From the NCBI GenBank assembly GCA_003221075.1, contig QHUF01000121.1:1-9209 (forward strand): a stretch of DNA of 9,209 nucleotides, written 5' to 3'. The notes below the pieces were generated by a model. It was not told the origin of the DNA and did no database searches. It saw only the letters and a list, made by a program, of their open reading frames with translations. Positions 1-6,088 of this stretch are shown here, piece after piece. The translations under genes and the position numbers were made by a program. Positions within the stretch are counted from its first letter, which is position 1; every line of letters begins with the position of its first letter. The stretch is from Gemmatimonadota bacterium (lineage in GTDB: Bacteria > Gemmatimonadota > Gemmatimonadetes > Gemmatimonadales > GWC2-71-9).

Positions 1-26
1 GGGCGATCCGGGGACGTCTCAGGGAA

Positions 27-560
27 ATGTTCCAACGCCTGTGGATGACCATACGCAGACGTCGCCGCACAGTCGTCGTTGGCGCCGGACTCGTGGCGCT
101 CGTGGGCGCCGGGGCGTTCGTGATTCTGCTCCTCCCGGCACCCGCGCCTGTGGTCACCGCGCAGCCGGACTCGGAACCACCGCAGGCACCACCGCCACCG
201 GCTCGGCCCCTCCAGTCGGAAGCCGAGGGGTACTACGAGCCGTCCTACAAGTTCACGGTCTCCGATCGGCGCTTCACGCGCCTGACGCTGCGTCCGCAGG
301 CCTTTGTCACATTCTCGCGGCCCGGGATACGAGATGAAGTAGGGTGTGCAGATGCACGGATTAGCCCGGCTGCGGTACACCTGCGCTGCGAATTCGAGCG
401 CGTCGGCATCATGGTCACGATCGAGGGCCAGTTCCCGTCACGCTCGGTCACGAGCCGCCTCGACGCGCCGGTCCTGGACGCCATGGTAACGGTCACCAAT
501 ACGCGCGGGGAGACGCTGTTCCGCGCGCGCCAGCCGTTCTATTGGCACGCGCCCGACTGA
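27..560 (+). CDS. Membrane-anchored protein of unknown function, possibly 5'-truncated
   Basis: I do not recognise this family. The 177-residue frame has a very basic stretch (MTIRRRRRT, about residues 7-15), then one hydrophobic segment (about 17-38), a Pro-rich linker (about 39-62) and a C-terminal domain of about 110 residues. That domain has two cysteines (in VGCADAR and LRCEFER) that could form a disulfide. This is the layout of an inner-membrane anchor with a periplasmic domain, positive side inside. The start is uncertain. The frame stays open to the left edge with no alternative start codon, the AGGGA before ATG27 sits too close (about 2 nt), and ATG45 lacks a well-placed Shine-Dalgarno. 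The real start may therefore lie outside the window, with a cytoplasmic N-terminal part missing. It ends in TGA at 558-560, and the next gene begins 167 bp later, so it is probably the end of an upstream unit. Confidence 0.6.
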   Translation: MFQRLWMTIRRRRRTVVVGAGLVALVGAGAFVILLLPAPAPVVTAQPDSEPPQAPPPPARPLQSEAEGYYEPSYKFTVSDRRFTRLTLRPQAFVTFSRPGIRDEVGCADARISPAAVHLRCEFERVGIMVTIEGQFPSRSVTSRLDAPVLDAMVTVTNTRGETLFRARQPFYWHAPD

Positions 561-612
561 GGCAAAGGCACGCTTCTTTCTATCTTTTATCTCCCTGAAA
601 AGTCGCGCGGCA

Positions 613-652
613 TGTCATCCTGAGCGCCGCAGGCGCGAAGGACCTGCTTTTG
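613..652. repeat. REP-like hairpin repeat (TCATCCTGAGCG...CGAAGGACCT type)
   Basis: A stem-loop lies in non-coding DNA. TCCT (618-621) pairs with AGGA (639-642), GA (622-623) faces GA (637-638) as tandem G/A mismatches, and GCGCC (624-628) pairs with GGCGC (632-636) around a GCA loop. The flanks TGTCA and CCTGCTTTT resemble a dispersed intergenic repeat that I recall from Acidobacteria, Gemmatimonadetes and related GC-rich genomes. Only one copy occurs in this window, so its repeat status rests on memory. It is not followed by a clean T-run directly after the stem, although TTTT occurs at 648-651, so a transcription-end role for the gene at 27-560 is possible but secondary. Confidence 0.55.
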
Positions 653-669
653 ATACGAGGTTACACTGG

Positions 670-699
670 GTGACAATTTCTCGACCATGGGCATAGAAT
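670..699 (+). promoter_or_regulatory. Candidate sigma70-type promoter for the lipoprotein gene
   Basis: GTGACA at 670-675 matches five of six -35 positions and TAGAAT at 694-699 matches five of six -10 positions, with an 18-bp spacer. Transcription would start near 706, about 22 nt before the lipoprotein ATG at 728. It lies in the least GC-rich part of the gap and downstream of the REP-like hairpin. The prediction is by motif only. Confidence 0.4.
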
Positions 700-727
700 T
701 ATCGGCAAGGGAAAAACTGGAGGCTCG

Positions 728-1093
728 ATGATGCTCATGCGCACTCGACTGGTCTTGGCTCTTGGGACGGTGTTGATCGGCTGCCATCGTCCCACGGAAG
801 TGCGTGGCATGTATCTCAATTACGACGGCAAAGGTACGCTCTTCCCTTGCGACAATTCACGGCTCGCGATGGACGTGCCGGATTCAGCGCTGGCCGCCCG
901 CTACGACTCCGTGGCCGTCGGACATGAGCCGCTGTTTGTGCGCCTGCGAGGCATCAAGGGTCATGCGGGGAGTCCTAAGGGAAGCCCGAGTTATTACTTT
1001 CTGGTTCACCAAATCTTGGAAATGCGAGGACGGGCGAGTGGGGAATGCCCTGGCATTGCTCAACCTATCGCCCCGCTGCTTCCCAAGCCCTAG
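728..1093 (+). CDS. Small outer-envelope lipoprotein, NlpE/HslJ OB-fold-like (putative)
   Basis: This 121-residue protein has a lipoprotein signal peptide: MMLMRTR, a hydrophobic run, then the lipobox LIGC with the lipidated cysteine at residue 19. The mature part is about 100 residues. Its pattern is GMYLNYDG, then FPCDNSRLAMDV, ALAARYD, PLFVRLRG, and YYFLVHQILEMR before a late cysteine in ECPG. I associate this order with small lipoproteins related to the NlpE C-terminal or HslJ-type OB-fold, where the two cysteines may pair. This is inference from pattern, not a firm family call. GGAGG at 719-723 is 4 nt from ATG728 and 7 nt from ATG731, so the second Met may be the real start. The DUF1801 gene follows after 26 bp and may be co-transcribed. 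Confidence 0.65.
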   Translation: MMLMRTRLVLALGTVLIGCHRPTEVRGMYLNYDGKGTLFPCDNSRLAMDVPDSALAARYDSVAVGHEPLFVRLRGIKGHAGSPKGSPSYYFLVHQILEMRGRASGECPGIAQPIAPLLPKP

Positions 1094-1119
1094 TCTGAAC
1101 TTCGAATGAGGATGTTTCT

Positions 1120-1560
1120 ATGAGCCCAAAGAAGCGCACCACCGCGGTCAAGAGGAAGTTCAAGGGATTCACGGACGAGGAGCGAGCCGCCATGAAGGAC
1201 CGCGTCCAAGAGCTGAAGGCGGACAAGGCGGACGGGGAAAGCGCCGTGCTCGCGAAGATCGCCACGATGGAGGAACCGGATCGCGCCATGGCAAAGCGGC
1301 TCCATGCGATCATTAAAGCCAGCGCGCCAGCCCTCTCGTCGACAACCTGGTACGGGATGCCTGCGTATGCGAAGGACGGCAAGGTCATCTGCTTCTTCCA
1401 AGACGCACGGAAGTTCAAATCCCGGTACGCGACGTTGGGCTTCAGCGACAAGGCGAACATCGACGACGGCACGATGTGGCCAACCTCCTTTGCGCTGAAG
1501 GAGTTGAGCGCCGCCGCGGAGGGAAGGATCGTCGCGCTTGTGAAGAAAGCGGTGAGCTGA
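1120..1560 (+). CDS. DUF1801 / YdhG-like domain protein
   Basis: The 146-residue cytoplasmic protein has no signal peptide. Residues 1-45 are charged and Lys-rich, probably helical. From about residue 45 comes a DUF1801-like core: a helix ending in LHAIIKASAP, then TTWYGMPAYAKDGKVICFF, FKSRYATLGF, and a C-terminal helical tail. The WYGMPAY segment and following beta strands are characteristic of the YdhG/Fra-type fold. Members have been linked to frataxin-like iron handling in Bacillus (Fra/YdhG), but most are uncharacterised, so no function is asserted. ATG1120 has TGAGGA at 1107-1112 with a 7-nt spacer. It lies 26 bp after the lipoprotein gene, possibly in one transcript. Its stop (1558-1560) is 3 bp from the stop of the convergent dehydrogenase gene. 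Confidence 0.8.
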   Translation: MSPKKRTTAVKRKFKGFTDEERAAMKDRVQELKADKADGESAVLAKIATMEEPDRAMAKRLHAIIKASAPALSSTTWYGMPAYAKDGKVICFFQDARKFKSRYATLGFSDKANIDDGTMWPTSFALKELSAAAEGRIVALVKKAVS

Positions 1561-1563
1561 GGC

Positions 1564-4500
1564 CTACTTCGCCGCCGCCTCGAACGTCGCGGTCAGCACG
1601 CCAAACATGAACCCGTCTCCCGTCGCGTCAGGATTCCCGAACACGAAATACACGTCATGCAATCCCACCGTCGGCCGCAACGGCACGCGCAGGCGTACCG
1701 GCGCCTGATCGGTGGTAGGCCGAATCGCCTCGCTCTCACCCAGCACCGCACCGGTCGGCGTATCGAGATGCACGGCGATCTTCCCTCCCCTCGCCTGATA
1801 CTGCGTCGGCGCCACCGCGAGGAAGGTCACCGCCCCGACACCAGTCAGATCGATCTGCTTCAGGGCGACAGACGAGCTGGATCGGTTCACGACCGTGATC
1901 GGCACCGGCATGCCCTCCACACTTTGCTTCGACACGCCCTCCGACATTTCACCGGCCGCCACGACGACGGTTGGCGACCGCAGCACGACCGCCTGCTCGG
2001 CGGTGATCGCCGGCATGCCGTTGGCACCGCGGTCGGTGTACTCGGCGCGCAGCACCAACACGCCTTGCGGCGCATCCCCCGCGCCCGCGGGAGGACTGTA
2101 GGTTCCACGCACGGGCAGCGACGCCGAGTGCGCCGTCGTGTCGGCGAGACTCATGATGTATGCAACCATCGCTGACGCCTGCTCGTCGGTGAGCGCGGGA
2201 TGCGCGGGCATCGCGATGTTCCCCCACACGCCGGATCCACCTTCGCGAATCTTCTGCATGAGCCGCGCGGTCGCCGTGCTGTCCTGGTGGTACTTGCGCG
2301 CGACGTCGCGGTACGTCGGGCCGAGCGACTTGCGATTCAGCTGATGGCAGGAAAGGCAATCGCCCCCCTCGATCAGCCGCCGCCCTTGATCAACGGAGTT
2401 GCCGTTCGACGCATCCTTCAAATACTCCGCGTGCACAGTCACGCGTCGCGCCGGGATCTTGCCGCTGCGCAGCGTGCCATCTTCGCGATCCGTCACGCGC
2501 ACCGCGTAGCGCACCGGCACACCCGGGAAGAAGAAGGACTTATTGCCGCCGACGAGATCGACGGCAGCACTCGGCGGCTGATTGCCCGCGACAATTTCGA
2601 TCGGGGCCGCACTGGTCGACGCGCCCTGGGCGTCCGTCACCGTCAGCGCTGCCGTGTACGTCCCGGGACGAGCAAATGTGAACGACGGGTTCGGCTCGGT
2701 CAGCCGACGCAGCACGGCGCCGGTCTTCCGCGCGATCGTCCACTCGTAGCGCAGCGAGTCCTCGTCGAGATCCACGGTGCCCGCTGAGGACAATGCGATA
2801 CGCAATGGCAGCGCGCCTTTCGGGTGATCGACCGCGGCTGCGACGATCGGCTTGCGATTGCCGGCGTTGTACTCGACGCGCACGAGCCGTGCGTCATCGT
2901 TGCCCTGGAACCACAACGTGCCGTACTCGAGGATGTACAGGTCCCCGCTCGGCGCGAATTCCATCTCGATCGGCGCGCTGAACGTCGCGCTCGGCATGAA
3001 CCGCTCGATGGACACGAGATCGCCGCTCTTGTCCATGGTGACCGCCATGATCCAATGCCGCATGAATTCGTAGATGAACAGCTTGCCGTCGTAGTACGGC
3101 GGAAACGGTCTCGCCGCGTTCCGGAAATCCTCGCGGTAGAAAACGGGACCGGCCTCGGCGGTCCGTCCCCCGGTGCCGACGATGGGGAAGTCCGTCGACG
3201 GCCCGTAGGGATACCAGATGTACGCGCCGCGCGCCGGCGGCAGCGCGGTGAGACCGGTGTTGTTCGGTGAGTTGTTGACCGGATGCGCGGGATCGAATTG
3301 CGGGCCGCCCTGGGTTGTGACCGAATCCAACACCCGAGTCTTGTAATAGGCCTGGTTGTTCCCCACGAAGTAGGGCCAACCGTAGTTCCCGGGGCTGCGA
3401 GCCTGATTGATCTCATCGTACCCGCGCGGTCCGCGTCCCACCGAGTCGACGTTCGCGTCTGGACCGACCTCACCCCAGTAGATGAAACCGGTGTGCGTAT
3501 CCACCGAGATCCGATAGGGGTTGCGATGGCCCATCGTGTAGATCTCAGGCCTGGTCTTCGCCGTACCCGGCGGAAAGAGGTTTCCCGCGGGGATCGTGTA
3601 CGTGCCGTCGGACTCCGGGTGGATCCGAATGATCTTTCCGCGCAGATCATTCGTGTTCCCCGACGATTTCTGCGCGTCCCACGGCATCCGACCTGGACGC
3701 TCGTCGATCGGTGCATACCCGCTGGCGAACGGATTCGAGTTGTCGCCCGTGGATAGGTAGAGATTGCCGCTCTTGTCGAAGGCAATCGAGCCGCCGGTGT
3801 GACAGCACTGGAGCCGCTGCGTGGGGATCTCGAGGAGCACTTTCCGCGATGCGAGATCGAGCGAGTCTCCGGTCATCGTGAAGCGCGCGAGGACATTCTT
3901 CGCGTCCGGCCCCGCCGGCGAGTAGTACATGTAGACCCAGCCGTTCGCCGCAAAGTTGGGATCGGCGGCGAGTCCGAGCAGTCCGTCCTCCGCCTGGCTG
4001 CTGTCCGCGTACTTGGTGCTGACCGGAATCGTCGCGATGCGTCGCGTGTGACCATCGGACGGCGTGTACAGGTTGACGTAGCCGTGCCGCTCGATGAACA
4101 GCACGCGTTCGCCCGGCAGCACGGCAAGCTCGATGGGTTCATCCAGCTTCTCGGCGAGCACGACGCGCGTGAAGCGATTCTCTTCCGGCCGCGCGCGATT
4201 GAAATCGATTGTCCCGGTTCCCATCGCGTAGCGCAATCCGCCGAGCAGGTGTTGCAGGAACAGCGGCTCGGTGTACGTCGCTTCCGTGTGTCCCATGTTG
4301 GTGTACCACGCGCGCCCGCCATCGAAATCGTGGTACCAGCTCATGGGGTGGTGATCGCCGTTCGTCCCTCCCTCGTAACTCGTTTCATCGATCTCCACGA
4401 GCACGTGGATGGTCGGATCGATCGACTTGAAGTTGTAGAACTCGTCCTCGCGCTCGAAGCGACCGGGGAGCCCTTTCGTCGACACGTGCGTCGTGTCGAG

Positions 4501-4941
4501 CACGCGGTAGCTGCCCTTGCGAACGTTGGGATTGTTGGGATGGCCGTTGAAGTACGCCCCGGCCAGCCGGCCGTACCACGGCCATTCGTACTCGGTGTCG
4601 GTGGCGGAGTGAACGCCGACGTATCCGCCGCCCGCCTGCATGTACCGCTCGAAGTCGTCCTGCTGCGCCGCATCCAGGACATCACCCGTCGTACTCAGGA
4701 AGACGACGGCGCGGTATCGCGCCAGGTTCTTCTGGGTAAAGGCGCCGGCATCCTCGGTCGCGTCGACCGCGAATCCATTCTCCTGTCCGAGCTTCCGGAT
4801 GGCGGCGATGCCGTTGGGAATGGAGCTGTGGCGGTATCCTGCCGTTTTGGAGAAGACGAGGATCCTCGGCTCTTGAGCGGCGAGGCGGATCGAGACCGAG
4901 GCAAGGAGCGCGAGCGAAACGAGGAGTCGTTGCATGGCCAT
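1564..4941 (-). CDS. Secreted ThuA / PQQ-dependent sugar dehydrogenase / PKD / cytochrome c / CBM6-like fusion
   Basis: This is a protein of about 1125 residues exported by a signal peptide (1-22, cleavage near LAA-Q). Domains in order are as follows. ThuA-like glutamine-amidotransferase fold lies at about 24-245 (GGGYVGVHSATDTEY, HHPMSWYHDFDGGRAWY). A GSDH-type six-bladed propeller, the PQQ sugar dehydrogenase fold, lies at about 252-690, with QCCHTGGSI (His381 as likely base) and MGHRNP (Arg473). A PKD beta-sandwich lies at about 695-785. Cytochrome c lies at about 850-935, with CLSCH at 862-866 and a probable distal Met911 in NIAMP. A C-terminal CBM6-like sandwich lies at about 980-1123. 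Known families suggest periplasmic oxidation of a sugar, with electrons passing from PQQ to the attached heme; the substrate is unknown. The frame is open to 5100, but that would overlap the divergent TfoX gene and bury the signal peptide, so ATG4941 (or ATG4935) is preferred. Neither has a clear Shine-Dalgarno. Confidence 0.9.
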   Translation of the reverse strand: MAMQRLLVSLALLASVSIRLAAQEPRILVFSKTAGYRHSSIPNGIAAIRKLGQENGFAVDATEDAGAFTQKNLARYRAVVFLSTTGDVLDAAQQDDFERYMQAGGGYVGVHSATDTEYEWPWYGRLAGAYFNGHPNNPNVRKGSYRVLDTTHVSTKGLPGRFEREDEFYNFKSIDPTIHVLVEIDETSYEGGTNGDHHPMSWYHDFDGGRAWYTNMGHTEATYTEPLFLQHLLGGLRYAMGTGTIDFNRARPEENRFTRVVLAEKLDEPIELAVLPGERVLFIERHGYVNLYTPSDGHTRRIATIPVSTKYADSSQAEDGLLGLAADPNFAANGWVYMYYSPAGPDAKNVLARFTMTGDSLDLASRKVLLEIPTQRLQCCHTGGSIAFDKSGNLYLSTGDNSNPFASGYAPIDERPGRMPWDAQKSSGNTNDLRGKIIRIHPESDGTYTIPAGNLFPPGTAKTRPEIYTMGHRNPYRISVDTHTGFIYWGEVGPDANVDSVGRGPRGYDEINQARSPGNYGWPYFVGNNQAYYKTRVLDSVTTQGGPQFDPAHPVNNSPNNTGLTALPPARGAYIWYPYGPSTDFPIVGTGGRTAEAGPVFYREDFRNAARPFPPYYDGKLFIYEFMRHWIMAVTMDKSGDLVSIERFMPSATFSAPIEMEFAPSGDLYILEYGTLWFQGNDDARLVRVEYNAGNRKPIVAAAVDHPKGALPLRIALSSAGTVDLDEDSLRYEWTIARKTGAVLRRLTEPNPSFTFARPGTYTAALTVTDAQGASTSAAPIEIVAGNQPPSAAVDLVGGNKSFFFPGVPVRYAVRVTDREDGTLRSGKIPARRVTVHAEYLKDASNGNSVDQGRRLIEGGDCLSCHQLNRKSLGPTYRDVARKYHQDSTATARLMQKIREGGSGVWGNIAMPAHPALTDEQASAMVAYIMSLADTTAHSASLPVRGTYSPPAGAGDAPQGVLVLRAEYTDRGANGMPAITAEQAVVLRSPTVVVAAGEMSEGVSKQSVEGMPVPITVVNRSSSSVALKQIDLTGVGAVTFLAVAPTQYQARGGKIAVHLDTPTGAVLGESEAIRPTTDQAPVRLRVPLRPTVGLHDVYFVFGNPDATGDGFMFGVLTATFEAAAK
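2344..2358 (-). other. Heme c attachment motif CLSCH in the dehydrogenase fusion
   Basis: This codes for CLSCH, residues 862-866 of the fusion: two cysteines for thioether links to heme and the proximal His ligand. The probable distal ligand Met911 (NIAMPAH, codon at 2209-2211) follows 45 residues later, a normal spacing for a class I mono-heme cytochrome c. It is the only CXXCH I see in this protein. Confidence 0.9.
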
Positions 4942-4985
4942 TGTCGTCAGCCAATCTGCAGCGCAGCTTGGAGTGTGGATAGAGC
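4942..4985. promoter_or_regulatory. Short divergent intergenic region
   Basis: Only 44 bp separate the preferred starts of the minus-strand dehydrogenase and the plus-strand TfoX-domain gene. Both promoters must therefore overlap here or extend into the neighbouring coding sequence. I find no convincing -35/-10 pair or operator palindrome by eye. GGAG at 4970-4973 (12 nt before ATG4986) is the only Shine-Dalgarno-like element for the TfoX gene. Confidence 0.4.
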
Positions 4986-5336
4986 ATGTCGAGCTTCCGC
5001 ACATTCGTCGTCGATCAACTGAGTCGTGTTGTGCCGCAACTTCGCGCGCGTGCCATGTTCGGCGGAGTCGGCATCTATGCTGGCCAACTGTTCTTTGCAC
5101 TCATTGCCGATGATACGCTGTACTTCAAGGTGGATGATTCCAATCGCCCAGAGTTCGAGCGGCTGGGCATGAGACCGTTCCAGCCTTACGGCGAGGGCGG
5201 CGAGGTCATGCAGTACTACCAGGTGCCCGTCGAATTCCTGGAGGATCCCGAGGCCCTCCGCTCCTGGGCAGAGAAGTCAATCGCCGTTGCGGCTCACAAG
5301 AAGAAGATGAAGGGGAAGAAGGGGAAGACGCCATGA
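4986..5336 (+). CDS. TfoX N-terminal domain protein
   Basis: The 116-residue cytoplasmic protein is made of a single TfoX_N domain (about residues 5-100). The marks are ARAMFGGVGIYAGQLFFALI, then DTLYFKVDDSNRPEFERLG, MRPFQPYG and a final helix PEALRSWAEKSI. TfoX/Sxy regulates natural competence in Haemophilus and relatives, but there the N-domain is joined to a C-terminal domain that is absent here. Stand-alone TfoX_N proteins are widespread and mostly uncharacterised, so a competence role is not implied. The protein ends in a Lys-rich tail (KKKMKGKKGK) that may bind nucleic acid or simply be disordered. Its TGA overlaps the ATG of the next gene (ATGA at 5333-5336), pointing to translational coupling. 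It is transcribed divergently from the dehydrogenase gene. Confidence 0.85.
   Translation: MSSFRTFVVDQLSRVVPQLRARAMFGGVGIYAGQLFFALIADDTLYFKVDDSNRPEFERLGMRPFQPYGEGGEVMQYYQVPVEFLEDPEALRSWAEKSIAVAAHKKKMKGKKGKTP
5310..5327 (+). repeat. Tandem 9-bp AAGGGGAAG repeat, also a likely ribosome binding site
   Basis: Two perfect copies of AAGGGGAAG (5310-5318 and 5319-5327) encode the Lys/Gly-rich tail of the TfoX-domain protein. The second copy lies about 5 nt before ATG5333, so the purine tract can also serve as the Shine-Dalgarno of the following gene. Confidence 0.5.
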
Positions 5337-5968
5337 CCGTTCGTGCGTTGCCTTTTGCGCTCGTGCTGAGCGTCCTCGGCGGACAGGGTCCGGTCGGCAT
5401 CTTCACCGCGCAATCGGACGTGGGTCGAGCGACGGGTTCCGCGTCGTACGACCCCAGGCAGCAGACGTATCTGGTCGCCGGGTCGGGCCAGAACATGTGG
5501 GACTCCCGCGACGATTTTCATTTCGTCTGGAAACGGATTAGCGGGAACTTCATCCTTTCCACGCGTGCGCGCTTCATCGGCGCGGGCGGGGAGGAGCATC
5601 GCAAGATCGGCTGGACCATTCGCTCCTCGCTCGACCCGCGCAGCGCGCATGTGACCGCGGCGCTGCACGGCAACGGCTTGATGTCGCTCCAGTTCCGGCG
5701 GCAGACCAGCCGCATCACCGAGGAGGCCAAGTCGGCCGACAGCCTCCCGGACGCGGATGCCATTATCAAGCTCGAGCGGCGCGATGGCGTGTATCTCATG
5801 TCGGTGGCGCAATTCGGCGATACGCTCGTCACGCAGCGACTCGCCGGCGTCTCGCTCCCCGACACGGTCTACGTCGGCCTGTTCGTGTGTTCGCACAACG
5901 ACGCCGTCACGGAGCGGGCCACGTTTCGCAACGTCCGCATCACGACGCCGGCGGAGCGGCCCCGGTGA
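5333..5968 (+). CDS. Secreted beta-sandwich (DUF1349 / ConA-like) protein, stand-alone TolB-associated domain
   Basis: The 211-residue protein has a signal peptide (about residues 1-20) and then one beta-rich domain. Seen motifs are IFTAQSDVG at the domain start, YLVAGSGQNMW, DDFHFVWKRISGNF, RKIGWTIRSSLDP, HVTAALHGNGLMSLQFRR, LERRDGVYLMSVAQFG, and VYVGLFVCSHN near the end. They match a concanavalin/laminin-G-like sandwich of the DUF1349 type. From memory, in many Gemmatimonadetes and Acidobacteria proteins this domain is followed by a TolB-like beta-propeller. Here it stops shortly after FRNVRITTP, with no propeller downstream in any frame. DUF1349-type sandwiches are thought to bind carbohydrate or act as binding modules; the ligand is unknown. 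The start is supported by the ATGA overlap with the TfoX gene and the GGGGAAG tract before it. Confidence 0.75.
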   Translation: MTVRALPFALVLSVLGGQGPVGIFTAQSDVGRATGSASYDPRQQTYLVAGSGQNMWDSRDDFHFVWKRISGNFILSTRARFIGAGGEEHRKIGWTIRSSLDPRSAHVTAALHGNGLMSLQFRRQTSRITEEAKSADSLPDADAIIKLERRDGVYLMSVAQFGDTLVTQRLAGVSLPDTVYVGLFVCSHNDAVTERATFRNVRITTPAERPR

Positions 5969-6004
5969 CCTCCACAGACGTCTGATTATGACTTTTGGCG
6001 CTGC

Positions 6005-6034
6005 TTGAGACTCCGCTGCGAATCCCCGTTTAGT
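6005..6034 (+). promoter_or_regulatory. Weak candidate promoter before the plug-like gene
   Basis: TTGAGA at 6005-6010 (five of six -35 matches) and TTTAGT at 6029-6034 (four of six -10 matches) are 18 bp apart in a locally AT-richer gap. They would give a leader of about 48 nt before ATG6089. An alternative -10, TAGTAT at 6031-6036, would give a 20-bp spacer. The support is weak and rests on motifs alone. Confidence 0.25.
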
Positions 6035-6076
6035 ATTTGGTGTAATCAATTGCGTGCGTTCCAAACAGAACAATTC

Positions 6077-6082
6077 AAGGAG
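6077..6082 (+). promoter_or_regulatory. Ribosome binding site AAGGAG fixing the start at 6089
   Basis: AAGGAG lies 6 nt before ATG6089, directly ahead of a typical signal peptide. It settles the start at 6089 over the in-frame ATG at 6005, which would add 28 non-signal-like residues and has no Shine-Dalgarno. Confidence 0.8.
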
Positions 6083-6088
6083 ATCTTC

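Noticed and set aside
2700..3785. Minus-strand open frame of about 361 codons in another phase of the dehydrogenase
   Set aside because: It is extremely rich in Arg, Ser and Thr, typical of an out-of-phase shadow. The overlapping frame has continuous family motifs.
3799..5022. Long plus-strand open frame (about 407 codons) opposite the dehydrogenase
   Set aside because: It is the antisense shadow of a high-GC gene: Arg/Val-rich with no recognisable domain. The minus-strand frame has clear ThuA and propeller motifs throughout.
4942..5100. Upstream extension of the dehydrogenase frame to 5100
   Set aside because: It would overlap the divergent TfoX-domain gene by more than 100 bp and put 53 non-signal residues before a good signal peptide.
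4986..5336. Competence regulator TfoX/Sxy
   Set aside because: Only the N-domain is present and there is no competence gene nearby. Small TfoX_N proteins are common outside competent bacteria, so the gene symbol is withheld.
5975..5984. Perfect 10-bp palindrome CAGACGTCTG after the beta-sandwich gene
   Set aside because: It is too short, with no loop, no T-run and no second copy to support an operator or terminator; such a palindrome is expected by chance.
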